This document shows positions 21,261-34,262 of a stretch of 64,000 bases of DNA, in pieces (position 1 is the stretch's first letter; each line of letters opens with the position of its first letter). Origin of the DNA: Tetranychus cinnabarinus (taxonomy: Eukaryota; Arthropoda; Arachnida; Trombidiformes; Tetranychidae); assembly GCA_022266195.1 (NCBI GenBank), contig WHVY01000001.1, positions 6,882,001 through 6,946,000 of the forward strand, read 5' to 3'. The position numbers were made by a program, and so were the translations under genes. The notes beneath the pieces are model-generated. The model saw only the letters and a program-made list of their open reading frames with translations. It was not told where the DNA came from and did not search any database.

Positions 21261-21811
21261 TTATGATGTATATTTTTCGATAGATGATTCCAAATTTTTC
21301 AAGACATTGATCATCATATCATTAAGGAAGCCAGATGATGAATCAGTGGATCGTCGTTTTCGTCCAGCAGGCAAATTGGATGGATAAAGAACATGGGCAA
21401 TGAATGATGTTAAGAATGGAATCAGCATGAGGCCAAGACCGAAAAGAAGGACGATTGGGATTAAAGGAACCATATCAAATCTTCCAGTTGAGGAAAGGGT
21501 GCTTGGAGTAGCGTGGCCCCACATGGAGTAGTTGGGATCAAATCCTGATCGTGATCCTCGAGCGCGAGTGGATGATGTCCCATTGACTGTTAGAGATTGA
21601 AACAAAAAACAAGCCGAAAGTAGTAAATATAAGTGGAATGATCCCTCAAATTTTTTAGCTAATTACCTTTAACATTGCTTTTGGATGATCCTGAGGTCAA
21701 GGGTGATGATGATGGGGTTGAAGTTGTAGATGTTGGTGGTTTGGCAAGTGAAAGGCTAACCAAACAAGCAATGGTAACAGCAAGAATAAGGGTTGACTTG
21801 ATTGAAATCAT
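21261..21811 (-). CDS. Small secreted/membrane protein with GRKRRS site, paralog 2
   Basis: Two exons, 21811-21667 and 21586-21261, are joined in phase 1 across an 80-bp intron (AAAG-GTAATT ... CTAACAG), giving 156 residues. Residues 1-23 form a clear signal peptide (ISIKSTLILAVTIACLVSLSLA). Then come a Thr/Ser/Pro-rich linker, an Arg/Ser-rich stretch (STRARGSRSG), a hydrophobic segment with prolines (about 95-122, VPLIPIVLLFGLGLMLIPFL), LPAGRKRRS and a C-terminal amphipathic helix (NDMMINVLKNLESSIEKY). The same order occurs in the gene at 19544-20038, same strand, 1.2 kb downstream. The Pro-flanked hydrophobic segment could be a membrane anchor or a buried helix. The basic site suggests proteolytic processing. 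The function is unknown. Confidence 0.78.
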
Positions 21812-24800
21812 TTTGATTTGGAGTTTTTGGTGGATAAAGTTTGGCTTGGAAAGTGAAATAAACAGGTAAAAGACACACAGTTAATCACTACTGGATTGAA
21901 AAGTAGACTAAATTTGATAAAATTATAAGGGATTTAATACACAAGTTAATGTAAGGAAAAGTGTTAAAGCTGTAAATCGCTGTTGGCTGCTGTTATGAGA
22001 TGTTATGATTGAAGATGGAAGATTGAAAGTGATGTTCTCTGTCATCGTGGTGGACATTTTTATATCTGATTAAAATCCTGGATGGGCTTGACACTTCGAA
22101 TAATGGTTAAGGTGTTAGTAATGCTAATAAGAACGATGAAAGTAAGAGATGAATAAAGGGCTAACTAAAAGGGAAAGAAGAGAAAGGGATCTGCCAGACG
22201 AAAGTAATGGAGGCAAAAGTGAACTTTTAGTCATTCTTTTGATTCCCTTTGTTTTCCGATTAGCCATTGTCACCAGGTTAATGGAAGTTTCTGGTTAACT
22301 GAAAATGCTTATTTTTGTAAACACTTTAAATATACTTTCTTTTTCTGGCAACACTTTCTTATTATATTTTCATTTTCTTTCTATTATCATAGATGATTTA
22401 TAATTTACTAATTCATTTCACCGATTCACTTTTGTCTTCATTTTTTTGTGCTGCAATCCTGTTCAATACACATATCTATATATTGTCACTTTCTTTACCT
22501 TTTGAATTGAATTTTGTGCTTTTTCACTTTGATTTTCAACTTTTCGCTCTGATTTACACACCTTTCATCTTTCTTTTGATACATTTTCATCTATTAATCT
22601 TCGTGTTTTCATCACCATTAACTGTTGACTAACCTGTGCTTTGCAGATATTAAAAGTGAAAAGAGTTTGCCAAGTTAAAGATTCATGTTAACATGAATTT
22701 AAATTAAGACAATGCTACGCTAAACATAATGGAAAACACTTTTTACATTATTTTAGCCAACCATATTTAGCAATTTATTATTCTTGCCTTTTTACTCAGA
22801 CCATGACATTGGTAGATCATGCTAATCCTCATTTGCTTGGAACACCGATTCGACTCAAATGAAAGTGAAAAAAGTGTAACTTTCAATCTTGATCGCAAGG
22901 ATAACAGTGAACTACGTAAGTTTACCATACAGTATTTATAACTTTATGCAAGAAAATTGTGTTCGTCAAGTAAAATTAGAATATAAAATTTCAATATTTT
23001 TGATAAAAAATTTGGTTAGATAATAAGTGAACATGAATTAAAGATCAAAAGTAATATTTATTGCATGTATTTTTTATGAAATACTTGATACAAGAGAGCT
23101 GTTGAAAGTCACATTTTTGTACTGATCAACAGTTAATCACTGAACTACCAATCATTTTGATTAACTACCAACAAAATTGAATTGAAATAATTACAATTGG
23201 TTGGACAAACAACAAAATACAATTGGACAGTAACAAACATTGACAATAAACAATTGTTGAAGGTTAAAGTGGTAAGCTTGTCCAGCTTGATTGCACAGCT
23301 TAATCATACAATCACGGATATATGTTGAAATGGTTAACCAGCAGCAAGTGAGTGATTTAATATTTAAGCTTAATCTCATTTTAATACTTATTTTCATCAA
23401 ATCAGCTTAAATCAAAAGCAGTAAAAGAACCAAACAATAAACCAGAAAAAACAACCAAGAAAACCAAATCAGGGTAAGGAAAAAAAAGTCTAGCCGTCTT
23501 CAAGATGCTTGTTTATTTACTTTGATTGCGATTATAGCTGTTCATCATCTATTTTGATTATTTGATCGTCACATCTTACATGAAAAACAAATCATCAAAT
23601 ATTGATTATTTCAAGGGCAACAAATAATCTGATTGATTAAATCATTCTTTATTCGCATGCAAGTATCAAAAGACCAATAACCCAAACTGATCCGATCCTC
23701 ACAGTTATCAATACAAAGCAAAAATGATTGGTATTCTTGTCACTGTATCGATTGATTGAATAATACAAATCTAATTGGCCTTCAATCCGACCAGATTAGC
23801 GTCTTGAAAGTCCGCCATTAAGAGTCAAGTTGCTCATCTTGAAGAAGAGTTGAAATCCTGTGATTTTAGCATAACTTTACGGGAAAAACCATTGGCTTAA
23901 TCAGTCTCCAATTTTAATCAACAGTAAGATAATAACCATCCAAGGAGCGACCATGTTAAATGAACATTCGAGACAAGCCATGTTTCTCCAACTTTGACAA
24001 TTGGTTAATGGAAGCTGTTAATTTTACCAATTAAAAGAAACTTGGCTGAATGACTGGAAATCTATTCATCATTGATACAAATTGTAAACCATAGATTTAG
24101 CTTTTGAAAAATTAAACGAAACCGTAATTGTTAACCAGATAAATTGCAGTTTGAGACGTCTTTTTGCACTCGTTGATTCGCGATTCTTATTTGTTTGCTT
24201 TCCATTTGCGTTTCACACGCAAATCTTGAGTTATCCTTGGTAGTTGTCAACTGAAAAATGTTGCCTTCATTATAAATATCATGTTCAACCCGATCAACTG
24301 TTGACTTTAAACTGCTTTTTTGGCTCATCGTCTGAACGTTGATGATTTTGATTTGATTTACCACAATATTAACCATTAATATTTTTGTTAATCAGTCAGC
24401 TCTTTCCAGTTGAAGAGAAACAAATTGATTGAATCCGTATTTTGGCCAAATTAAAATTATAATGGTTCAGCTTTTCTTCCTTTCAAGACATTGTTGATGT
24501 TTGAAATTAAAACGTAAAGTTAATGAGCAAAATCTAATGTTTCAAGTCAATCATTTAAATGATCATAATGATGATTGAATAGAGTTGAGATGATGATAAT
24601 GAGAGCAACTTCCCCTTTATCATGAGTTGGTGAGGTTCATCATCTAATCATTATTATTCACTTATCTAAATAATTTCAACGTTTATGTATATTTTTTGTT
24701 TCTACAGTTAACAGTTTACATTAAACATGTTAAATTGTGATGTGGATCTTTGATTAGTTGGTTGATTAAATATTATCCATGGTAAATGATTGATTATAGT

Positions 24801-26539
24801 TTAATACCTTTAATTAAAGGCAAACTTGGTGTAAATTGATTTAGAAACACTTCTTTTCTTTCTGCTGTTGTGTTGCTGTATTTTTGTGTATTTTGTACAA
24901 TGTATCAGTTGGGAAATGATTCATGATAATTTCAATTGATTGTTGAAGGTTGTTGATGGTGCAGGTATAAGTTCACTTTTTGTTTGATAGTTGAATGGCT
25001 TTAGCTTTTAAGAGACTAATTTTACCATCAAAATTGTTACAATTACCAAATTATACAATCAAATTGGTTTCAATTTGCATCAGCTAAAGGTATCACAAGT
25101 AGGTCGGAATTTGCAAAAAATTCAGAAACCATTCTAATTGCAAGTTGTCATCATCAATATTATTGAAATATCAAATCAAATTTGCTATCTAATTGGTAAG
25201 ACAGGCGGTTAGTATGTGTGGTTGAAGGGAAATCTGGTCTTTACAATAGCACTTTACCAGCCAATTTGAGTGTTTTCTTAGCAACAATCTTATGCATGAG
25301 TTTAACAAATATTTGCCGAGTTATTAACTCAATTAACAGTATCCAGATGATCATAAATTAAATTCCCGTTGAATGTTGATAATAAAGTAATAGTCAAATG
25401 ATTGTTTTCATGTCATTTTGATGAAGGATTGAACAGTTTGAAGATATGGTGAAATTTGACGAGTTGATACCAAAAATAAATGAGGCGACTTTAAACAAAA
25501 GAATATCTTCTGAAAAAAATCATTGCAAAGATAAGTTGGATAATAATCCTAGAATAAATCACTTGTCAACAATTATCACAATTTCTGGGCAACAACAATC
25601 CATTTTGATAGCTTGTAATGGATGTAAACAAGAGTGAGAAGGAAATGATTAGTGAAGAAAATATAATTAACAAAATATCAATGGTAAACAAGAGCAAAAA
25701 ACTGGTCACAAGATAACCTCAACTTTGGGTTCACTGGCTGTGAAGCTATGTGGAGTTGAAACAACATGTTCAAGGAATTGTAAAAACTATTGATTCAAGG
25801 CTGGAATAATGTTAATATCCTGAAAAAACTAGATTAATCGAGCAACAATTATCATGAAAAATATTTCTTAACCCATTAACCGGCTTGATATTTGCTAAAA
25901 CAAAAACAGAAGATTGCCCTTTTTGCTAGCTTTTAAACGGCTAAGGAATCAGCTGATTGAGACTGGTGAGGTCATTACCAGAAAGTGTTGGCACTATTGT
26001 TTTACTTTTGTGTTTTACTTTGGTCTTTATTAAGCGATACTAAATTTATTGTTTTCTAGTTTGTGATTAATTTAATTGGGTAAGATTGATTTATCAACGT
26101 TTAACTGTTTCAATCAACAGGATACTAGAAGAAAAAGAAAGGATCCACAAAAATGAGTTAACACAGAACAGGAAAAAGAAAGTCTCTTTTGGAGGGAAAA
26201 CGGATGAATATATTATATTATATCTTCATAACCGGAAGGATGGAAGATCAACAAATCGCTGTGAATTTTGTATTTCAATTTTCATCTATGGATAATATCT
26301 GCTCATTAACTTCTTAAATTAATTGTTGGTTTCTTTTGGTATGAGCTGGTAAAAAACAGTGGAAATCCATTTTGTGCCTTTTGGTGGTTGCCTTTTATTT
26401 TAGGTATCTTTTGACCTTTTAACTCTTCTGTTTCGGCCGCTGATTCAACATTTTAATTGTGCCCAGGATATTGTCTTGTGTGTTTGCTTCCTGTTCTGTA
26501 CTATATGCTAATTTAATGAATTGATATACAATCAATTCA
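21812..26539. other. Intergenic region upstream of the serine protease
   Basis: About 4.7 kb without a convincing gene. Isolated exon-like pieces exist: 22819-22915 on the plus strand before GTAAGT, and open frames at 24131-24376 (minus), 25446-25637 and 26086-26295 (plus). They could not be joined in frame and show no recognisable family, so none is called. Confidence 0.4.
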
Positions 26540-29500
26540 ATGGCCAACAATGTTTATTCAAAGTTTCCATTGACTATTTTTACCATTTTTCTTGTGTTTG
26601 CCTTGGCTAAAGGTATGGATATATCCCTTCATTTCTTCATTAATCATCTGTGTGTGTATTGATGAAAGCTGGATTCATCTCATCTAGTCTTAACGTACAT
26701 ATTTTTCAAAGCTTTACGGATCCAATTATTAATTAACTAGCTATCTGTTTACTTTTAAATTCTTGAGAATCAAGACTCTTGTTTTCTTAAGAAAGTCCCA
26801 TGTTAGATCCGTAGGGTGAGTAATGCTACTGCAAGTGCCTTTGGTGAATTTTTAAAGGAAGTTACTGTTGAATGATGAAATACGAATCCTCAATGAAATC
26901 TGAAACAACCAGTCAACTGCTTCAATATTGTTTCCAATCCTTTCTTCAATGAATTTAAATCATTACCATGGCTCATTCACTGATTGTGTATTCCCCCTTT
27001 TTTTCTCTAACCCTTTTCAGAAGTCAATTCGAGTGACATAGTTTTTCCTGATGAAAAAACGCCAATTAACGATGATACTGAACATCGATCTGAACGATCT
27101 CTAGGACTTCTCAGGAAATATATCAAAGGGTGAGATGGAAAAGAGCATTCATTAATGATTGTGAAATTGTTTCTAAAACTGTCATTCACAAACTGTTGAG
27201 CTCAACTCTTAATAAACTTGAAATTTTTTTTTCTATTCTCTAACACAAGGATTGTGAGAATCGGCGAAAGTTTACCTGAACCCGGACCAAATTCAGGTAA
27301 GAATTGCACGATTGGGCCAGTGAATATACTTATTGACTGTTATCATTTCATTTATATTATTTTATCTAGGACTATCAATTCGTTTACCATTAGGACCCTT
27401 ATTTAAACCCAATAGACGGGGTGATCAAAGTGGCGAATATGAAAATGTTAATCCACCTCATAGACCACCTTACAGACCTCCAGAAGAAATGCCTGAACAT
27501 CCACCATACAGGCCACCAGATAACGGATATAGACCAACAATGAGACCTTCTTATCCTTCTGGACCCAGAGTTGATCCAAATAACCATGGATATGGTCCGA
27601 ATGGGAATGTTATCTACTTTACAACGGAATCTTCATATCACACACCTGATTATATTGGTGGCTCAGTTTCACAGATACCCTATCAACCTGAGTCTCATTA
27701 TTCAACACAAGCACCCACCCGAAGACCAAATGTCCATAGACCTTCATCGGGTTACCATCAACAAAGTACAACAAGGAAACCCAATCGAAACCCAGGCTCT
27801 CAGAATGAAGGCAACTGTGGAGTCCGCCGAGGTGATATTAAAGATCGTATTATTGGAGGCCGAGACACGGAATCAAATGAGTTTCCCTGGCAGGTTGCAT
27901 TGAAAGACCGTTCTCAGGGAGTTTTCTGTGGAGGTGCAATTATCGGTAAAAGGTGGATTATCACAGCAGCTCATTGTGTTGTCAAGTAAGTTAACATAAC
28001 TGTTTAATGATATTCATCATCACGATTGAGATAGACTATATGTAAATACTAATCAATAATCAATTGTCATTGAAAAGTTCAATAGCATTTCAAGCTAACT
28101 TTATATCTTTTGAAAAAAAATACAAAACAATGAACTCTTTCCACCTTCATTAAAGGGTAAGATCATTTAATTTTTCAGATTCACATGATAATTTGTTTCA
28201 CAAAGTGATTAAAAAATGAAATGATCAAATTGATAATTTTTCAATGTCCTGCATGCTTGGCATGAATCCATTTTTTAAAAATTATTTTATTCATAATTTA
28301 GCTTTTCATAGAACTAGTCAATAATTTCAATTCGAATCCATCAATCTTTAAATTTATATCGATATTTTTACCTGGGCTTGTTTTGTTATTTTAAACCTTG
28401 AAGCTTGATTTCAACAATTGGTGACACTAAATGACTTTCATTATTACCTGAGATTTCTTCATCAAATTTTTTTTAATCCTGATTACTGTTGCTTTGATTC
28501 TGTTGATTCATGATAAATCTTATTCTGACTAGTGTTGAATAAATCTTATCAATGTTATTCAACTATTTGTTACCTCATTTATTAATGAATTATCTTGTCA
28601 GCGTATTTTTATTTAACCAAAATCTAACTAAATAATGACCCTTGTTCTTGATTTCTTTGATTTACTTTCAATGACTATCGCTTTGCATGTAACAATTCAA
28701 AATTTCAATTTTTCATCAACAAATCATATTAGTATACAGAAATCAATTTACACACAACAAGAAAAAAAATGTCTCACTCAAGCTTGCACCAGTTTGAACC
28801 CAATTTAGAGAACAACTGATTGATCTATTCTATTATTAACCTGTAATTAATTTTAATTGATCATTCCAGACTTCGTGATCTTAATTCAATTCGTGGTTTG
28901 GTTGGATCCAACTACCTGGAAGACTCTTCACTCAAAGAGATACAATTTGACAAAATGGTTTCTCATCAAAGCTATCGATCAGACACATTTGAGAATGATA
29001 TTGCATTATTACACAGCAAATCTGATTTACCCCTTTATCCGTCCACATCATCCATCAACAGTATTTGCTTGCCCCGTGAAAAAGATACAAATTTCAACGG
29101 TAAAGGAACCATTGCTGGATGGGGTCGAACCTCTGAGGGTGGTTTTGATACATCTGAGACTCTTTTAGCCGCAGATGTTGACATTTTAAATGATGGAAAA
29201 TGCAGAGAATATTATTCAGACAGGTTTAAATCAGGTAAACAAATATGTGCTGGAATTGAGGAAGGTGGCCGTGATTCATGCCAGGTAAATGAGTAACGTT
29301 TAATCATATAATTGAATAGATGATAAACTTACTAAATCATTTGACTCAACATTGTTCAAATTATTGGCTAGATTTTCATCGTTATCTTTTAGTATTTCCT
29401 GGTTGAACAGTTTTAATGGAACTCTAATTAAATTCTCTTCTCTTTCTTTTTTTCCTTTTTCTCTTTCTCTGTTTCCAGGGTGATTCTGGAGGTCCATTAA

Positions 29501-29634
29501 TCAAAGAGGTAGACAATAAATCCGTTCTAGTTGGGATAGTCTCTTATGGTAGAGGTTGTGGTCGTCGACGGTCACCAGGAGTTTACACAAAAGTTTCCCA
29601 TTATGTTCATTGGATTCGAGCACAGATGCAATAA
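26540..29634 (+). CDS. Trypsin-like serine protease zymogen with Pro/Tyr-rich pro-region
   Basis: Six exons: 26540-26612, 27021-27129, 27250-27296, 27370-27985, 28870-29284, 29479-29634. Frame is kept across all junctions (phases 1, 2, 1, 2, 0), giving 471 residues. Residues 1-23 are a signal peptide, so the product is secreted. The pro-region contains [12 protein letters not shown] repeats and ends KDR-IIGG, with activation after R236. The catalytic triad is H278 (TAAHC), D324 (ENDIALL) and S423 (GDSGGP). D417, six residues before that Ser, predicts cleavage after Arg/Lys. The CGV cysteine before the activation site and the ICLP cysteine likely tether the chains. No clip domain is visible; the pro-region is low complexity instead. 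Arthropod proteases of this layout act in the haemolymph, cuticle or gut; the exact role cannot be told. AATAAA lies at 29962-29967. Confidence 0.93.
26613..27020 (+). other. Intron 1 of the serine protease
   Basis: GTATGG donor, CCCTTTTCAG acceptor. It separates the signal-peptide exon from the pro-region. Nothing else seen inside. Confidence 0.75.
27986..28869 (+). other. Intron 4 of the serine protease
   Basis: GTAAGT donor directly after the active-site His exon, ATTCCAG acceptor. 884 bp of AT-rich DNA with no nested feature. Confidence 0.85.
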
Positions 29635-29961
29635 TTTACTAGATTTGATCATGGTCTACCAGTATACTCCTGATTGCTAGTCCGATCCACAAATCCGATT
29701 GATTCACTACTCAAGCTCAAGACCTCGTCAGTTTATTTTCACCTTTTTCAAGATATATTACAGCTGCAACAATGAAATACAACAACAATTAAGAGCTTGT
29801 TCTTTAAAATGCTCAAATCTAATACAAATCTTACAGACTACAATTGAGATTACAATTCTGGTCTCAAAACAAACACTTGTTTCTTACTGTAATTTATTTA
29901 TATTTTATACAAAAAGAAATGCTTTAGACTATAATTTTTTCTATTGTTGATCTAATATTCA

Positions 29962-29967
29962 AATAAA
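29962..29967 (+). terminator. Candidate polyadenylation signal of the serine protease
   Basis: AATAAA about 330 bp after the stop codon; assigned by position only. Confidence 0.45.
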
Positions 29968-32900
29968 AGAACGGGAATTACTTAAATGTTAACTTTGAAA
30001 TCAATTGTACAAAAAATAACATGCAATATCAGTAAAAGTCCAAAAGACTTAACTCTTGACAAACAACTCAATAAAATGAGAAACAAATCATGAAAAGATT
30101 TAAAGACAATCAAATGAATGAGAAAATGAGTAATTTGTATTCAAGTCAATTAATCAACTACTTTGAAACATCAAGCAATCAAGTATCCCTTCATCACAAG
30201 CAAAGTAAATAATAACACTTGGACTAGTTAATGTGGTTACAGTTTATTGGTGGATTGCAATAAGTAACACAAATTGACTCATTTCAATGTAATATCTATT
30301 AACTTTCAATTCAAATGAGACAATTTAAGAGATAAAACTTGATTGTAGCAATTGCCAAATATAAACTGACTCAACTTACCAAGAAGCTATCAATTGATAT
30401 ACAAAAACAAGGATAAACCAGAAGAAGCTTAAAAGACATGAAATGCTGGAACAAGTGAAGAAAAAACGAAGCAAAATGAGGAGAAAAAAAGTAAATATAA
30501 TTTTAATCCCAATAATTTAAATAATACAATCTATTTATATATTAATCTGATCATTTAGATAGCAGACAATTTAACCAAAGAGCCTCAAAATTAGCTAAAA
30601 AAATACATTGAACTGGTTCCATTGCGAAGCTCAGCTATTGCCAATTATTATTACAAAGACTATTATTTTTTATTAGTCCAAGTAGCTTATTGTAATAATA
30701 AAAATAAATTGATACAAAATGAGCGACAATTGTGTGCAATTGAACTTTTCTTGGGCCAAAAAGTCAATTACAGTGAACATTGAAGAGGACAAACCTAAAT
30801 TATTCCGATTATATTTGATTAAATTAGGAGAAGAGAAATGAATTGTTATTAATGACGGAGAAGAGACCAGAAAAAAAACAAAACATCAATTGAAATTCAC
30901 AATGATAACAATCAATTATACAATCATCTTAAACATTGTTAACAGTTGAATATTAAATTTCAATTACTCTAGACTCTCTGATGGTTCCAATTAAAGTCGT
31001 TTGCCAAATTTTAAATTGTTCACAATTTTTTCCTCTAAAACCCATTTTTAGCTGGTTAACAACGATTAAGCCATGTTTTTCCTTTGATTACATTTTAAAG
31101 GTATTGAGCATTTGGTTTACAATCAACTCTTATGATTTATTTGAACAGTTAATTGTAAACATTTTGTTGATATATTTCATCTGTTAACTGTTATGGGTTG
31201 AAATATGTGAGATTGTTTACCAAATGGTAAAGCAATTTTCATTATTAACCATAATTGCTGTTTATCAGTTGTAAGCATCTTTTTTAAGATGATTTACTCA
31301 TTAATTATGATTGTTAATGTTTAAGTGAAATATAATTCATTGTACAATTTGAAAATGGATTAAACATGTAAACAATTGTAAAGCTTTATTGCTATTGTAA
31401 CATTAGCTGTTTACAAAGGCCTGAATGATTTTTGGGTTTAATCATTAACAGTTTAATAGAGTTAAAAGGTTACGTTTTTTGAATTCCAATGGAATTAGAT
31501 AATCTAAATAATGATATTTAATTTCCATTGATTCATTGAAATCTGGTAAAAATGGTGTAATTCAATGCATAATGGTGAAACTTAACCATCTATTATCATG
31601 TATACAGCTTGTAAAGATGGTTAATTTACGGTAAACAAGGTTAAACTTGAAAAGGTAATTCACAATTAATCAAGACTATTCAAGGTTGAGAATTATTTAT
31701 ATTACAGTTTAGGAAAAATGAAACTCAAATTGAATGCATTTGAATCTAATAGATCAATCATTGATTTGATTTTGTGTTTGAAACAATTTCAACCAGGTTG
31801 GCAAATTTCTTGTCATAGCTACTCTTTTTTCAAAGCTAATCATTGAGATTCAGGTTCAACTGTAAACAATCAGTAAATTGCTTTTCCTTTTCAACTCAAT
31901 GTTAAATGTTTTTATTTGTACAATATTAACAGTAAACAGACTAACATAGTAAATATTAGATTGTAAAGAAATGACAAAAGTAATGATAAAATAAAGTACA
32001 GAGACAAATTACTTGTAATACAATAACAGAGAGGTCTGAATTTTACAATGATATATATACAAGTATTATGTTTATATATTGAAATAGCAATTGTAATAAA
32101 AAAAGTTGTCACTGAGAAGGAAATTTGAGTTGAGATGAAAGTATAAAATTATGGGTTAAACATGATTAAAAAAAGGGTAGTTATGATGATAAACATAAAG
32201 TGAAAAAATGATATCTTCGAGTGTCCGTAGTTAGGCTTTTAATACCGTTGCTAATGATAATAGCAATAGTAATGATGATGAGAAGGATGGCAATAATATA
32301 AATAATAATGTTGATGATAATGATGATAACAGAGACCACAAATGATGAATGTTGAAGTGACGATTTACAGAGAGAGGAAGACAGACTGAGGAGAAAGGCA
32401 GAAAAATATTGATTTCATGAATCAACCAAGCGAGTTCAAGTCCTTTGTTCGTGTTTGACTGTCATTAAAGGTCACGGACTTCGATTGGAATAATCATTTG
32501 GAACTAGAGAGAGAAACAAAACAAAACAAAAGAAAGATATTAGCGAAAGTGAGTCAGACTATTGCATAGACAGTTAATTACATAGACACATGGGTGAGGC
32601 AATTGACAATCTAAATGTCAATGATCTGTTTCAAATTGTATTAATATCTCATTGTTAACAGTTTATTCTGGTAACAAAGTTAAACTTCCCTAAACCCAAA
32701 GGCCTAATCTTTGTCAACATATTTACCTGTCATCAATCAATCAAAGCATCAATTGAGATTCAACATTGTAATATCAAGTTATTTTGTTTGACATAACAAT
32801 CTGGTCAACATTATTACAATGAGCGTTTCTTCATTTGTTTTAAGGAAATTTAATTTCACTGCTTTGATGGAAATTAAAAATCTGGTAAAAAATTAAAATC

Positions 32901-34262
32901 AAATTAAGTGATTTTTAGGCATTTTTTACATGAGCAAGCTAAACATATTGAGGGAGAGTCTAGAGAGTTGGTAATGATGATGATAAAGGTAATGATGATA
33001 ATGATTGAGATGATGGGTTTGAATGAAATAGATGAAATAAAAAAGGCGAAATGAAATATATTTCGCATTGTAATATGGGTTAACACATTGTATGTTCAAT
33101 CAGCGTTTGTGTTGTCTTGTGTGGTGTAGTTATCATCAGTTGAAATGGTTATTATCATCACTATCATTATCATTATCAAGTGAAAAGCAATTACGACTCA
33201 CTTAAGTATTGAAAGAGGCCAAGAGAAGGTTAAAAAGATACTCATCATCATCTAAATTGTAAATATGTGAAAAAGGAGGAACCAAAGGGAAGAGAAGTGA
33301 AGAGACGGGAGGATGATAGGGAGAGTGAGAGGTTTAGGGGGTCAAGTCTTGACAGAATTGGTTTTGGGTATCTCTTTTTGGGTATCATGAGACAACAAAA
33401 TGTTTCTCTCTACATGAAATTAGGCTAATGAGTCTAGAGATGGGTTGAAATTGTTTTCACTTGTCCATTTATTTTAAGTTACTTTAGTCCAATTTTATGG
33501 TCATTTTTGGTCTATCATTCATGGTTCTGGGTTATCTTCATTATCATTGTCCATCCTTTTTCATGAATCTTTAGACCAGATCTAAATTATTGGAAGATAA
33601 AAAAAAGCAAATTAATGATTCAGTCCAATGGTAAATTAATATTTTGCTATTGGTATTAATTAGCACAAAGGTGCAATAAAAATGAATTAGTCTTGTCTTG
33701 TAATTTCAATCATTCTCAATTTTTTGCTTTGAGACTTCAGACATTATGATTATTATAATAACAATAAGCATGATGATAGTAATCATAATAACAATAATGG
33801 TACATCATGTAATCATATCATATTATGATTATTATTATTGGTGTAACTCTACTTGAATCTAAAGCTATCCTTCCTTTCGCGGAAAGTTATTTCAACTTGT
33901 ATTTTCTTTGACATGATTCATCTCAATTTGGGTTAATGGTTAATATTAAGGATGATGATTAAGGGAAATGTTTACTAAACCTTTTTTTGGACTCCTGCGA
34001 AATATTTGACCTTACTTGATACTGAAATTGTTGAGATTTACGCCTTATTTATATTGATTGTCAAACCATAGGTTTAACCAATAAATCCAGTGATTGTAGA
34101 ATAAACAACTTATTGTTTAAATATTGTCTATTTGTGTATGTCCTTTCAATTGTGACATTATGTTGCTATAGTTTTTGTTTAGCTTTAATCAGTTCAGTTT
34201 ATGGTTAGTTGACAGTTAAACATCTTGATTATTTGTTGAAAGTTAAACATGTTTCTCTAGAA
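29968..34262. other. Intergenic DNA between protease and gustatory receptor
   Basis: About 4.3 kb, AT-rich, with ATGATG/ATTATT simple-sequence stretches (about 32240-32340 and 33740-33850). A minus-strand acceptor-like CTCTAG near 32507 is followed by an open stretch ending in TAA, but no upstream exons were found. No gene called. Confidence 0.45.

Noticed and set aside
22819..22915. Exon-like stretch starting MLILICLEHRF and ending at GTAAGT
   Set aside because: Good donor and non-repetitive codons, but no in-frame partner exon could be joined downstream and no family is recognised.
24131..24376. 81-codon minus-strand ORF with coding-like composition
   Set aside because: No signal peptide, domain, partner exon or paralog visible; could be chance.
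25446..26295. Two plus-strand ORFs (63 and 69 codons) before the serine protease
   Set aside because: Non-repetitive but unlinked. Frames do not join into the protease, whose own signal-peptide exon is clear at 26540.
32470..32507. Possible minus-strand terminal exon (CTCTAG acceptor followed by an open stretch ending in TAA)
   Set aside because: Only 13 codons including the stop, and no upstream exon on that strand before the gustatory-receptor-like gene.
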